The notes beneath the pieces are model-generated. The model ran no database searches. It worked only from the letters and a program-made list of their open reading frames with translations, and was not told the DNA's origin. A DNA stretch of 64,000 bases from Desarmillaria ectypa. Lineage: Eukaryota; Basidiomycota; Agaricomycetes; Agaricales; Physalacriaceae. The stretch lies in assembly GCA_030407005.1 (NCBI GenBank), contig JAUDYN010000007.1, positions 2,790,001 through 2,854,000 on the forward strand. The letters run 5' to 3'. This document shows positions 12,831 to 23,222 of the stretch, piece by piece (the first letter of the stretch is position 1; every line of letters starts with the position of its first letter). The position numbers and the translations under genes were made by a program.

Positions 12831-13460
12831 TGTCCGGAAAAAAAAACGGAGCATAAAACCCTCCTTGTACCGCAACGTGCGTTATAGACGTTAGGGGAAA
12901 AGAAGACATCCCCCAAACGACCGATATTCTCATTCTCAGACTGGCGCATGTCACTCCGAGGATCACGGCCAAATGTCCTTGCTCTCACAAGACGGTCGAT
13001 CGTGCGGGCAATGTTGATGAGGGTCCGCCAAAAAATGTTCTGCGGGGCCGATTGTTTCCCCGTACCGCCGCCTTTGATTGATGGTAGATCAGCTACTCGC
13101 AAATCTGAGAGAAAGACACACTCAGAAATCACCTGTCCGAACATAAAACCCTCCTCGTTATTCTCCCTATTAACGTTGGGGGGAAAAGAAGACATCCCAC
13201 AAGCGACGAACATTCTTATCCCCAGATCCGTGCATGTAAGAACTCCAAGAATGGTACCATTCACAGTTAAATGTCCTCGCTTTCACAGGAAGGGGCAAAA
13301 AAATTAATAACCAAAGAATCTGGTTCAACGGCAATGGAAAGGAGATCGTGCGGAGAATGAGGGTCCGCCAAAAAAAATAGTTCTGCGGAGCCGATTGCGT
13401 TTCCCCTTGTCGCTCATTTTGATCGGTGCTACTCGCAAATCATAATCGTCTGGAAATTTG
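12826..13460. repeat. Diverged tandem duplication, unit about 300-335 bp
   Basis: Copy 1 (about 12826-13128) and copy 2 (about 13129-13460) share, in the same order: TCACCTGTCCG, CATAAAACCCTCCT, GGGGAAAAGAAGACATCCC, AAATGTCCT.GCT.TCACA, GAGGGTCCGCCAAAAAA, GTTCTGCGG.GCCGATTG and CTACTCGCAAATC. Spacing differs by small indels (303 bp at the left edge, 336 bp at the right), so the duplication is old. No coding frame is conserved between copies. Confidence 0.85.
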
Positions 13461-13833
13461 ATGGGCTCAAGGATCCACAATGGGATTTCGTACGAGTCGA
13501 TGCGAAGGGACCGCAAGCGATGGCCGTTCCTAGGGCGGAGAAGCACGACGGTAGAGTAAGATGACGGAAGACTTGGACCCATGGAGGTAGCCGGGATAAA
13601 CGGGCGCTGAACGAACGTCGCAGGCTGGGTGAAAGGGATGGACACCGAGGGTGCAGTCATACCCCACTGATCTTGCGCAGAGCAAGTACACTGGCAAGCC
13701 GGGCCGAGAGCAAAGTGACATTTTATTTTAAGTGTAACTAAAGAAGCAAGCCGGGAGACCACTAGTACTACAATATAATATGGACTATGAAACGAGTGAT
13801 GCATATAAACCCAATAAGTAAATAAAAAAAAAA

Positions 13834-15898
13834 CTACAACTCTCCTGGATCGCGCCTAACCTCCTCCTCTGTCATCTCACCAACAGGCAGGATCTTGACG
13901 TCTTCTTTCACCTTGGGGACCTGGGGGGCTACAGGCATACCATGCTTCTCACCGCCGACGCTTCTCTTCGAAGACTTGGGCTCTGCCTGCTCGAACGCCT
14001 GCTCGACTTGCTCCTTCGACTTGCCCATCAACAGCGAATCGAGATTGGGCTTCATGCGGTTATCCATATCCTCACGGATCCTCGCAATACGGGACACGAA
14101 ACCAGTAATAGCATCCTGCATATCATGCTGCTTGGCCTCGAGAGCGATGAGGACGGTGTCGCCCAGAGGCTTGACGTGGGTGTTATTCTGCAACTGACGG
14201 ATCTGGGTATCAAATTCGGTGTAGACTGTGATTTGGTTAGAAGAGAAGAAAAGAAAAGAAAAGAAAAAGAGACGCACCCCTCATCAAGTCGTGATAGCGC
14301 TGCCAATCCTCATAGGTGACGTCCTCCAACCAGGCATAATCCAAACCCAAGTCGCCCTGCGCCTTTTCTGCGAGGGTCTTGACCTCACGACTAGCAACGA
14401 CGCACTCTCTGACCTCGTCCTCCCTCACGCGTGTCGCCCACTTTTCGACTCTCTCGCCCATCTCGCGAACAAGAGTCTCGAGCTTCTCCTCTACTCTCAA
14501 AATAACTTTTTCTCCCCTCTCCCGCCTATCCTCGTCCTTGGGCTCCTTCTTCCACCACCCCTCGAGTCCGCCTACGAGTTTCTCTGCTTCGTCGACGAAG
14601 CCGTCGAGGAGCTTGCTGACATGGACGCCGCCGACGAGATCTGTTTCCTGTTCTTCGATAGCCTGACCGAAGAGGACTGCAGCTGCGCGACTACGGATAC
14701 GCGAGAGGTTGGCGCGTACTGTGGCGGCGCGGGCGGCAGCGAGGGCGTCGAGCTGGGATGCCCAGGCGGCATGGCGGGCTGTTATATTAGCACGTTTAGA
14801 GGCGATGGCAGCTGCGTCGCGGGTGGATTCTGTTGGGGGTATGAAGGAAGTAGAAGTGGCGGTGGTAGAAACTGATTCGGAGGCGACGTCAAAGTCGATT
14901 CCGAGGTCAGCTAGAAATTCGTCATATTCTTCTGTTGTCGTCGATACTGGGTCTTCTTTGGTCAGCTCTGCGGTTGATGTTGGCACGAGTGTCGTCGTCG
15001 ATGCTGAATCCTTGGTTGACTCTGCAGACGAGATTTGTTCAGTTGCTGGATCTGAGTGCGACTGTTCAGTGATTGAAGCTGGTTCTGTCGATGTCGATGG
15101 CGGGACAGACATCTCCCCTCGACTGAGCTCGACGACCTTGATCCAAAGCACACCGACATGTGGATCCACAAACTTCCTCCTCAACTCTCCCAACTTTTGC
15201 GCACAGACCCTATACGCCACAACAACTCGGGGCCGGCCAAGCTGATAACCCTTTTGCACGTACGGCGAGATTGTAGTGTATAGTTTACGAATGTACGGCG
15301 TAACTCTGGCCGTGTACGCCGACATTGATGACGCATACTTGCTTATCGGATCCACGTACGGCTTCACGTACGCTCTGTACCGCGGCTCCACAAATGCACC
15401 CGCCTCTTCCATACCCCGCGCTGCCCTCCTCGCAACCGGCCTCAACACCTTCACGCCTTTCTCCACAGCCGGCTCCAGCATCCTCACCACAGGCCTCACA
15501 CTCGGATGCCCCAGAACCCGCCTAACAGGTGGCACCATATATGCATCTACTACTCCCGCCCTGTACTTTGCCAAGCCCCAACACACCGGGTCGTGTAACC
15601 CATAATCAGTAGGGCACACCCGCAGCGCATATACCACAAACAACCCGAGGAAGAGGAGGAGCACCCGGTCAGAGAACCATGAACCCGACTTTTTCACCGC
15701 CTTCACTGACTGCTTTTTCGATTTAGATTTTTTCGACAAAGATTTAGAGTTGGGTTCAAGAAGAGGAGGAGTGGGAGGCGTAGGCGTAGGAGGCGTGGCA
15801 AGTGGAGACACAGACACCTTTTTACGCAGAATAGGCTGTGACGAGCTCGTACGCGACGCCATCGCAGGTCCTATTTGCGATTTCTTGTTCACCACCAT
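13834..15898 (-). CDS. Single-pass membrane protein of unknown fungal family
   Basis: Exons (minus) 15898-14278 and 14225-13834. The protein starts with a Pro/Thr- and Lys/Ser-rich cytosol-type tail, then one transmembrane helix (about residues 79-92, VLLLFLGLFVVYAL). Next is a repeated VxPYVxxY-type segment (YVKPYVDPISKYASS, ARVTPYIRKLYTTISPYV), a Ser/Thr/Glu-rich linker, a long charged helix-rich region likely to form a coiled coil, and a C-terminal block around GLDYAWLEDVTYEDWQRYHDL that looks conserved. An in-frame Met at codon 13 is an alternative start. The intron has a strong polypyrimidine tract. I do not recognise the family; an organelle-membrane or ER role is only a guess from the topology. 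Confidence 0.82.
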
Positions 15899-16683
15899 CC
15901 TGGGTGGGTCCGCGCTAATTTCAGACAGTGAACGTTAATGTTAAAAAAGTCAAAAGGCGTATGACGTGTAGTATTTGACGACGGTACGTCGGACCGGTTC
16001 TCGGAGAAAATCTAGTCCACGTACTAGACACGTAGGCATTTCTTGGCGATTACCCAGCATCTGCTTTTCAAAAATTTCTGATCAAACTAGCATTCTATTG
16101 AGACCTTGTGCCGGTACTAATACTAGCACCAACACTTTGCGCTGCATTTACCCACCATTTCTCCGACTCAACTTTGATATGGAACAACAATTCTCCGTCG
16201 CCTTCCTTCAAAGTGCTTTTGCTTCTTTACTTCTTGCATCGAGGTTGACGAGAACGACTTGCGACGGTAACGTGGGAGGTTGAACAGCATTCTTGGTGTA
16301 AGCATATCCCATTTAAACTATGGCAGCATCAGTTAATCGACAGAAAACATGACTTTTATTTGATTTCGGCTATCATCTTTCCTCTATAATGCACTCAGGA
16401 TTTACATATTCCTATTCTCCTCCAACTCTTGATATCATTCCAATCATATACCTATCCACACGATGAACATTTGCTTACTGGGCAATCAAACCCGCCTGGT
16501 ACTGTGAGCCGGAGCGCTGAGGTCACGACTCCATCAGTGGTGTAAATTTAACGACAGACGCCCAAGTCTATACTAAAAATTAGCATCTTCAATACCGGTA
16601 AGCAAGACTGCATGACGTCACGACATCCCTCCTTGTCTTCACACCACCACCACCTCTTCCTCTATCCCCAACCTGGCCTAACC
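15899..16683. other. Divergent promoter region, membrane protein / RSG-repeat gene
   Basis: About 785 bp between divergent genes. The right part before the plus-strand gene is pyrimidine-rich (CTTCACACCACCACC... near 16630-16680), typical of fungal 5'UTRs. No gene was seen. Confidence 0.5.
16613..16620. promoter_or_regulatory. Palindromic TGACGTCA (CRE/ATF-type) site
   Basis: A perfect 8-bp palindrome, the preferred site of bZIP factors of the CREB/ATF class, about 64 bp upstream of the start codon I prefer for the next gene. It overlaps a further-upstream in-frame ATG, which argues that this ATG is in the UTR or promoter. Confidence 0.45.
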
Positions 16684-18345
16684 ATGCACAACCTCAAACG
16701 CGCAGGCTCCAACCCCGCCGGTCCCGCACCCACCACCAAAAAATCCCGACCCCTATATGAAACCTTGACACCATTCCCGAATCCGTCCAGCGATAGCTTG
16801 GCGTACAAGCTCCCTTCGAGTGTCCCTAGACCTGGGGACACGGGCAGGTTCTCGCCTGTGCCTGTACCGTCGGTTCGGAGGACGAGCTCGAGGAACTTGA
16901 AGGAGAATAGGGTGGGGGGTAAGGCTAATTCTAAATCGAGGTCGCGCTCCAAGTCCAAGTCCAAGGGCGTATTGGAGAGTCCATTTCCTGTCTTTGTACC
17001 AGATTTATATGCTCCGAGTCGTTTCCCCAAACGCACCTTGTCGGACAAGTTCCCCCCGAATATATCTATCCCACAACAATCTCACTCAACGACGACTTCT
17101 CCCCAGTCGGTCCAGCTTCAGTCAGAGAGGCGGCGCCGTCCCTCTGCGCCCACACCTCCCCGTACAAACTTCTCGTTCCTCGATCCCGATATCAAGCATC
17201 ATGCAGGCATAGTCGGAGACGTCCAATTCAGCATCGCTTCCCCCGAGGTGGACTTCAACCGGCCTCCGTCACAGTTATCGTTCTACGATGGGGCTCCTGG
17301 GATGTTCGCAGACGTTCAGTTCGTGTCGACTCCCTTCCGGTTCGTCAGGAACGGTCAAGGGTCGATCGACCCGCTGTTGTTGTCCAAGCGGGATAACCCA
17401 ATGAGTGATACAGAGACAGACACGGATGAGGAGGGGGTTATTACGAGTCCGTTCAAGCTCCTGAAGAGGTCCTTGCAGAGGAAGCGCCAAATGTCTGCAG
17501 GTTATACGACGCCTGACGAAGAAGAAGAGACTGGGTGGATCAGTGACTCGTTGATTTCGCCGCCCACGAGGGGAGGAGATGTGGAGATGGCTGATCCTGA
17601 CCTAGCAGAGCAGTTGTCTTTGGATAGCTTGATTTTGAATTGTGGTAACGCATATATGCAGCTCTGAAATCTTTTTGGAGGGCTTACTCTTGTTGTTGTA
17701 GAAGTCAGGCCGGAGCCTTTACGCACGCGCTCGCTTGATTCTTCGGCTTCGGCTTCGTCCCTAGCGCCCGTCTTGCCGATCAAGACTGCGACTAGGAGGA
17801 CGAGGAGCGGGACTGTCCTCCAAAGCCAAGGCACAACGAATGAAGTGACTGTTGGGAGGACGCGGAGCGGGACAGTCACTCAGCGAACGAGGAGCGGGAC
17901 AGTCACGAAGAGAGCCAGGAGCGGGAGTATCTTGGCTCCCCCTTCGCCTGTTGTTAGCGGGGGGAAGATTCGGAGTGGGAGTATCCTCAATAATCGTGCT
18001 CCCCCACCTGTTGGAAGGAAGCCTGGGAGAGTGAGCGCGCTGGATGGGGACGGAGACGATGAGTATTCAGAGGACGAGGTGCTGCGCTCTTGTTCGCATG
18101 GTTTTTGTGTCTCTTACTGCCTTTCTTAGCTCGAGGCGTTGATTTTCAGTACTCCAGAGGACGAATTGCCGTTCCCGCGTCCGAGCGTACGCCGAGCGAG
18201 GGTGAGGGATGGGCAGATGAAGATGTATAGGCATCCGTGTGTGGAGGGTGAGGAGGACGGGGTGGACGAGGAGGACGAGTTGTTGTTGGTAAGTTCCCTT
18301 TGGCGGACTGTGTGGTGCTGATGTTGGTTGTTCGTGCAGAAGTGA
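16684..18345 (+). CDS. Basic, disordered protein with RSG repeats, family unknown
   Basis: Exons 16684-17644, 17702-18078, 18130-18288, then either a two-codon exon (18340-18345, Lys-stop; about 500 aa) or, through an 88-nt intron, an exon from 18377. The start is the ATG with a good context; the frame is open 24 codons upstream in a CT-rich, UTR-like stretch. The protein is Pro/Ser/Arg-rich with an SRSRSKSKSKG run, a segment around DVQFSIASPEVDF and DVQFVSTPFRF, and five copies of [RK]xRSG[TS][VI] (17797-17994). Acidic patches and [ST]P sites suggest a regulated nuclear protein; this is inference. The C-terminal end is unresolved: the frame after 18377 reads LGHLHATELALLELLL, which looks coding. 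I do not recognise the family. Confidence 0.7.
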
Positions 18346-19080
18346 GTAAGTAAGAGAGACTAGGTTTTGTTGACAGGTACTCGGACATTTGCATGCTACG
18401 GAATTGGCTCTACTGGAACTCTTGTTGGTGAGTGGACTGTTTTTTTTTTTGGTCTCTCTAATAGAGGCTTTCTTCAAAGATTTGGATCGGACTCTTTTTG
18501 AACTAGCTCTGGCTTGGATTGTTGCTTTTTGGTCTTATTGCACTGCACTGGAACGCTAATGGAACTGGAACTGGAACGCTTTTTGTATTGACTACCCTCT
18601 CTTTGGACTCGGTTCGCTTCATAATTCTGGTTTGAATGTATGTTTTGAAAAGAATGGTTGATTCTTGGTGTATCATTGTACCGGTTGTTTTTACGGTTGT
18701 TTTTACTCGAAACGCAGAGGTATTCCTGAGCTATACTCCAGGACTGTAACTGCCCTGGTCTCTATGCCTTTGCCTGTTCGCGCCGAAGTGAATAGGTGAA
18801 ACAGACTTTGATTTTCTTGACAGACTTGCACGTCATCGGAACCAATCGTCCCCACGGCGAGTGGGCTGGTTGTTTTTAGCCTTTTTCGCCCGCGCTAATA
18901 GGGTGTTTCAAAGGATTGGACCCTTTGAACTAGCCTCGCTCCTAATTCTAAGCTCCAAGTCTCCATGCACTACACTGGAAACTGTAACTGACTACACTCT
19001 CTTTGGACTGGGTTCGGTTCGGAAACGTAATTCTCACTTGAATGTATGTTTTAGAAAAATGATTGATTCTTGGCGTATCG
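18339..19080. repeat. Partial duplication of the 3' end of the RSG-repeat gene
   Basis: Segment A (about 18325-18672) and segment B (about 18770-19080) share, in order: GTTCG.GC.GAAGTGA, TTTTCTTGACAG or its variant, GAGTGG.CTG, GCTAATAG, TTCAAAG.ATTGGA, GAACTAGC, CACT.GAA, CTCTCTTTGGACT.GGTTCG and GAATGTATGTTTT.GAAAA..TGATTGATTCTTGG. Indels and substitutions are many, so the event is not recent. Segment A covers the last splice acceptor and 3' region of the upstream gene; B is a noncoding copy. Confidence 0.8.
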
Positions 19081-20123
19081 GGTTGAAACTAGCGTTCGGA
19101 ACGGAGGTGAGGTCGTCTCGCACCCCCAAGCTGCTAGTACTCAGGGAGTGGGTCACAATACCTACAGTGGAAAGGAACTCCTTATTTATACGGTAGAGTA
19201 GTAGCAGTTCACATTCAGGAAAGGAGAAGAAGATATTGGAGAGCTCGAGCACGGGCATAGTTAGCCGCCGGTATCGGGACAAGGATCAAATACAAGTGGT
19301 TGTGTGATATACTAGACTGGTGACCGTCTGTCTAACCACTCTAGTCGTTGCAAGCAAGAAAGTGACTGGTAAATTTGGGTCCGAATTTCGCGGGTGGCTG
19401 TGAAAGAGTCAGGTGAATATCACGTGTATTACTTCGGACCGGTCGCCGCGCAATTTTTCTATGGCTTGTTACTTCGCTTTGTGCACCATGGAGAATCTCC
19501 CAGAAAGCATATTTGTTCTAAATACTTCTCTTGATAATGAATTATCCCTTTTTTTTTTTGTTACCACACCCTGTCTTTTCACCCACAAATCTATCCGGTT
19601 TGATATTGATCTGCGTAAACTCCCCTCAACAGCCGTTCTGACTCTACTATATATATATTTTAGCACATATTCAGTGGGGGTTAGGATGTTGTATATGCCA
19701 AGCAAGTAATACAAGACGTGCAAGCGACAATGTTTGCAACGGACACGTCTCGGCCCAAGTACGTGATATTCACCTGTCCGCGCAACCCGTCAAAGTCGGA
19801 TCCAAATTTACCAGTCTCTCTCATCTTACTTTCTCGCTTGCGACGTCAAGTAATGAGAGAGAATGTTACGAATCTAATGATATACGTAACACTTCGAACG
19901 TGGGCTCTGAGACACCCTTCACCAAGTCGCAACCCTGTTCGTAGAACACCTTACTCTTCAAGTTGAGGAGAGAAGAAAAAATCGCTATCGAACGCGCAAA
20001 AACGATTAACGCGAGGCATTGGCTGCCACAAGTCACGCAACCCATACCTATCCTCCCTGGTATGTCAAGATACTTACCACAAAACAATGACCGAGCGGAT
20101 GATACTCGGATGCATCACCCTGA

Positions 20124-20390
20124 ATATCGATCGCGCTGTCAAGTCGAAAATGGAGAACCCACGTGCAGTGATGATCTTCAACAGAAACCGTAACAACGTG
20201 TACCTATCAAGCCCCCCCTTCTTCCTTCGACACTGCAAAGCTGTCACTATGAGGATGGACCCGGGACCACTAATAGTGATATATCGATCGCGACTCTAGT
20301 AGAAGAGAACCGCATGCAGTCATGGTGATCTTCAACGGAAACGGCTCGCACGTACCTATCAAACCCCTCGGACCTTTCTTCCTTGGACGT
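20124..20390. repeat. Diverged tandem repeat, unit about 157 bp
   Basis: Copy 1 from 20124 and copy 2 from 20281 share ATATCGATCGCG, GA.AACC.C.TGCAGT.ATG.TGATCTTCAAC.GAAAC, GTACCTATCAA.CCCC and TTCTTCCTT.GAC in the same order and spacing. Neither copy lies in a recognised gene. Confidence 0.75.
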
Positions 20391-20962
20391 ACTGGCTCCC
20401 GATGATTTTAACTACTGCAAGGCCCAGGACGGCCCGACCCCGTCTCGACCAGGGGCGGCATGCGGGCCCGGTTACCTGTACAGAACAGTTCATCTGTCAA
20501 GAAGCATGCGATTCAGTGTCGTCTCTATCTGACACGAGACCGCGAGATCAAGGCGGGCTTGGAGCCTGAACTAGCTAGAGAAATTTCCGAGTTTATGCCG
20601 CACCGTGGAGTAACGTTAACTCGATCGTCACGACATGGACCTACTTGAATGACTATACCTCCCCACCGGCTGATATGTGAAATATAGTATGAGCCCGGGG
20701 GACGGTGCGCGGCTAATCAGCTCGTAGTTTTACGTCTGGGCTGGATCAACGAAATGGCCGCCTACCCAAATATCACTTGCTTCAGATATAGATACTGACG
20801 GATATTCGACGTCCTTGCGACCCTTCAGAGTTTGCACATTCAGCGGTTAGTCTGAGAGTATTCAATTCCGGTCCGGTCTACCTCGAGCTCAAACTCATAC
20901 ATTTCTCGCCTCCGTTTAGATTCTACTGCGCCTTTCAGTTCCATGACGGTCATCTCCCCCTG

Positions 20963-20983
20963 AAAAAAAAAAAAAAAAAAAAA
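20963..20983 (+). repeat. Poly-A run (21 nt)
   Basis: An uninterrupted run of 21 A in noncoding DNA. It could be the tail scar of a retroposed sequence, but no target-site duplication or recognisable body was seen. Confidence 0.7.
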
Positions 20984-22325
20984 TTCTCTCCGAGCCCGAC
21001 ATCATAATGCAGTCAGACTTGTTTGCCGCCGGATAAGGCAAAATGAATTGCACAGCGCCCTTTCCGCGTCAAACCGTGAGACTCTGAGACTTGGGCTCAG
21101 CGAGTACTCAGTAGGCTCGAGAGTCGAGATATCTATCAACTCAATGGCTGGGTATTGTCCCACATATTGGCGAGCCAAAACGCCGGTCGTGGGATTTTTC
21201 AACCAACCGACAAGCCTGGGCATTCTAGCAATGTATTGCGGGCGGCGGGGAAGTTACCAATTCCCTCCCAGGCCTGCAAAGATTGAGATTCATTGATAAG
21301 TATATCCCCATGCACACCTAAAACTTAAATGATCTAGACCTTCACGCAAGGATAATTGTCGGCTGTGGGATAGTCCCCTTCAATCATCCTACTTTCACTT
21401 GTAAATCAGTCGGAGAAAATGATGATAAAAATCCCCGTGCCTGACTCCAGGATCATAAAGAATCCGATTTTTTGCAATACGCGTGGCATTTGGCAATCAT
21501 ATTGTACTTGAGAGGGGGGGGGGAATGGTGACTCAAGTGACATGGACTTGGGTCAAGTATACGCCACGTTACGACCACGTGGGAACTTTGACGATGACGA
21601 AATCGCCCGTTCGTTTCGTACGTGATCGGGACCGACCACTCAAAACTTTAAACTCGTCAAGTGATATTTGAGTAGGAGGGCATGGGAGTAGGGTCGATAT
21701 ACCGCTCCATATACATACCTAGATCACGGATCTTTCGGAGCGTGTCCTGGCTGTGGCCGCTCAAATATCTTGGTGTCTTTACAGTTCGAAAAGTTCTTCA
21801 TAGTATGCATTTTTCGTTCTCTTCCACGAGGTTCAATGTCTAGCGGTTACGTTACGTGCGGTGCCTTCCCATCACAACAGGTTCTGTCAAAAACCCTGTG
21901 GGTTCTGCGGTTTTTGATACAACCGTGCCGCTCGCTCATTGTTGATACGGCTTCTCAGGAATTAGGTTCTACAGCGCAGACTTGGTGTAGTTCAAAGTCC
22001 GAGTCGCCATCGCCTTTTTTCCATCAGGTCGTCGTCATTCCTAAGTATTTCCTTGAGCATTACAACAGCCACAACCTTCCTCCCCTGTTACGTCGTAATA
22101 TCGTATCTACCATCAGCTTGAATATGAACACAAAGCAATCCCTTCATTTTCGCTTACGTGACCCCTCTCCCAACCAACGGCCCTTTTATGTTTTGTCTTC
22201 TTCCATCACCACTGTGAAGTTTTGTTGCTTCCGCACTCTACCTCCCAGCAACCTACAACTATCACTTTCCATCAGATAAGTTTCGGCGCGCAGCTTGGTG
22301 TCCCTCATGCGCGTTAAGTTCTGGA

Positions 22326-23222
22326 TTGCATGTGGCTTGTGGACGTGTACACATTCTCTCCATTCAATTACTCCCCCCCCGGATCGTGGATTTTATGAGG
22401 GCCGCTCTTCTTCGCTTTACCTGGACCACCAAAGACACAACCCGTGATCGCGCCAGTACGCCAGAAGCGACAAGTATCTCCCGCTGGGACTTTTTTGGTG
22501 CCTATACGTGTGATGAGGAGGAAGTTCATCGGATGTCTATATCTATTATCCACGAACCCAGGATCATTCCTTCTTCTCTCAAATCATGTCTAGACCTCTT
22601 CATTATCTGGACCAGGACAATGTTTGTAACTCAATATCGACTTGAGGAAATTTTCACGACGAACGAACAAGGCCGAACAAATCCCACCGCCTCTGAACCA
22701 AAAAATCCCCAGCGTCCATTCCTCGTTTCCCCATCCCTCAAACTGGACGCGCTTGGACGGAACATTGGTCTCAGGAACCGCTTCCGCCGCAGAATAGGCA
22801 GGAAGGAGTTGGGCTGTGTTTCCAGGAACATGCATACAAGCGGTGTTGACCGCCCTCGTTCACGATCAAACAACTCTCTACTCTCCCCCTTCGTCCGAAA
22901 AATCCGGAAGCAGATGCCTAAATATCCTGCTTGCAGGAGTACACATTGTTCGGCATCTTATGTTGTCAAGAAGTGCAAGGGGAAGTCAAGAAGCCACTCA
23001 CTAATCATGATGGATGATAAACGGGGATCATGTACCCACATCTATGACGAAGTTCTCCAGGAACTTTTGGATGCATATGACGTGCGATGTGGATCGGCAG
23101 GTTTAAGATTCCTGGTTTACAAGGGCATGCACGATTGGGCGGGGATCACAAATCGGGCGGGGCTGAATGGGTTGGCCGGAGCGTTTCCAGGAACTGCTTT
23201 GGTTTTTTTTCAGATGCTGTGA
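22326..23222 (+). other. Long open frame of doubtful coding status
   Basis: 298 codons without a stop, unusually long for chance in a gene-poor block. The first in-frame ATG is about 23 codons in (near 22395). The translation is Arg/Ser/Pro-rich and has no motif or fold I recognise, and other frames over the same DNA are also fairly open. It could be a fast-evolving orphan gene, a dead gene remnant or chance. Confidence 0.25.

Larger units (their letters stand above)
8347..13833. other. Gene-poor block 1
   Basis: About 5.5 kb without a gene I can support. Open frames are short and disagree in composition; the longest (9905-10351, 148 codons; 12821-13264, minus, 147 codons) match nothing I recognise. 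A possible N-terminus beginning MDQSSLSDRIDYDPPPALL starts near 10010 but stops after 30 codons with no convincing continuation. The block contains a TCACC pentamer array and a decayed tandem repeat, listed separately. It may be a graveyard of old duplications or mobile elements, but no reverse transcriptase, integrase or transposase motif was found. Confidence 0.5.

Noticed and set aside
14228..15245. Long plus-strand frames (215 and 178 codons)
   Set aside because: Antisense shadows of the membrane-protein gene; Ser/Val-rich translation without motifs.
21770..22279. 169-codon plus frame
   Set aside because: Pyrimidine-rich DNA with a Ser/Leu/Phe-biased translation and no motif; openness is explained by base composition.
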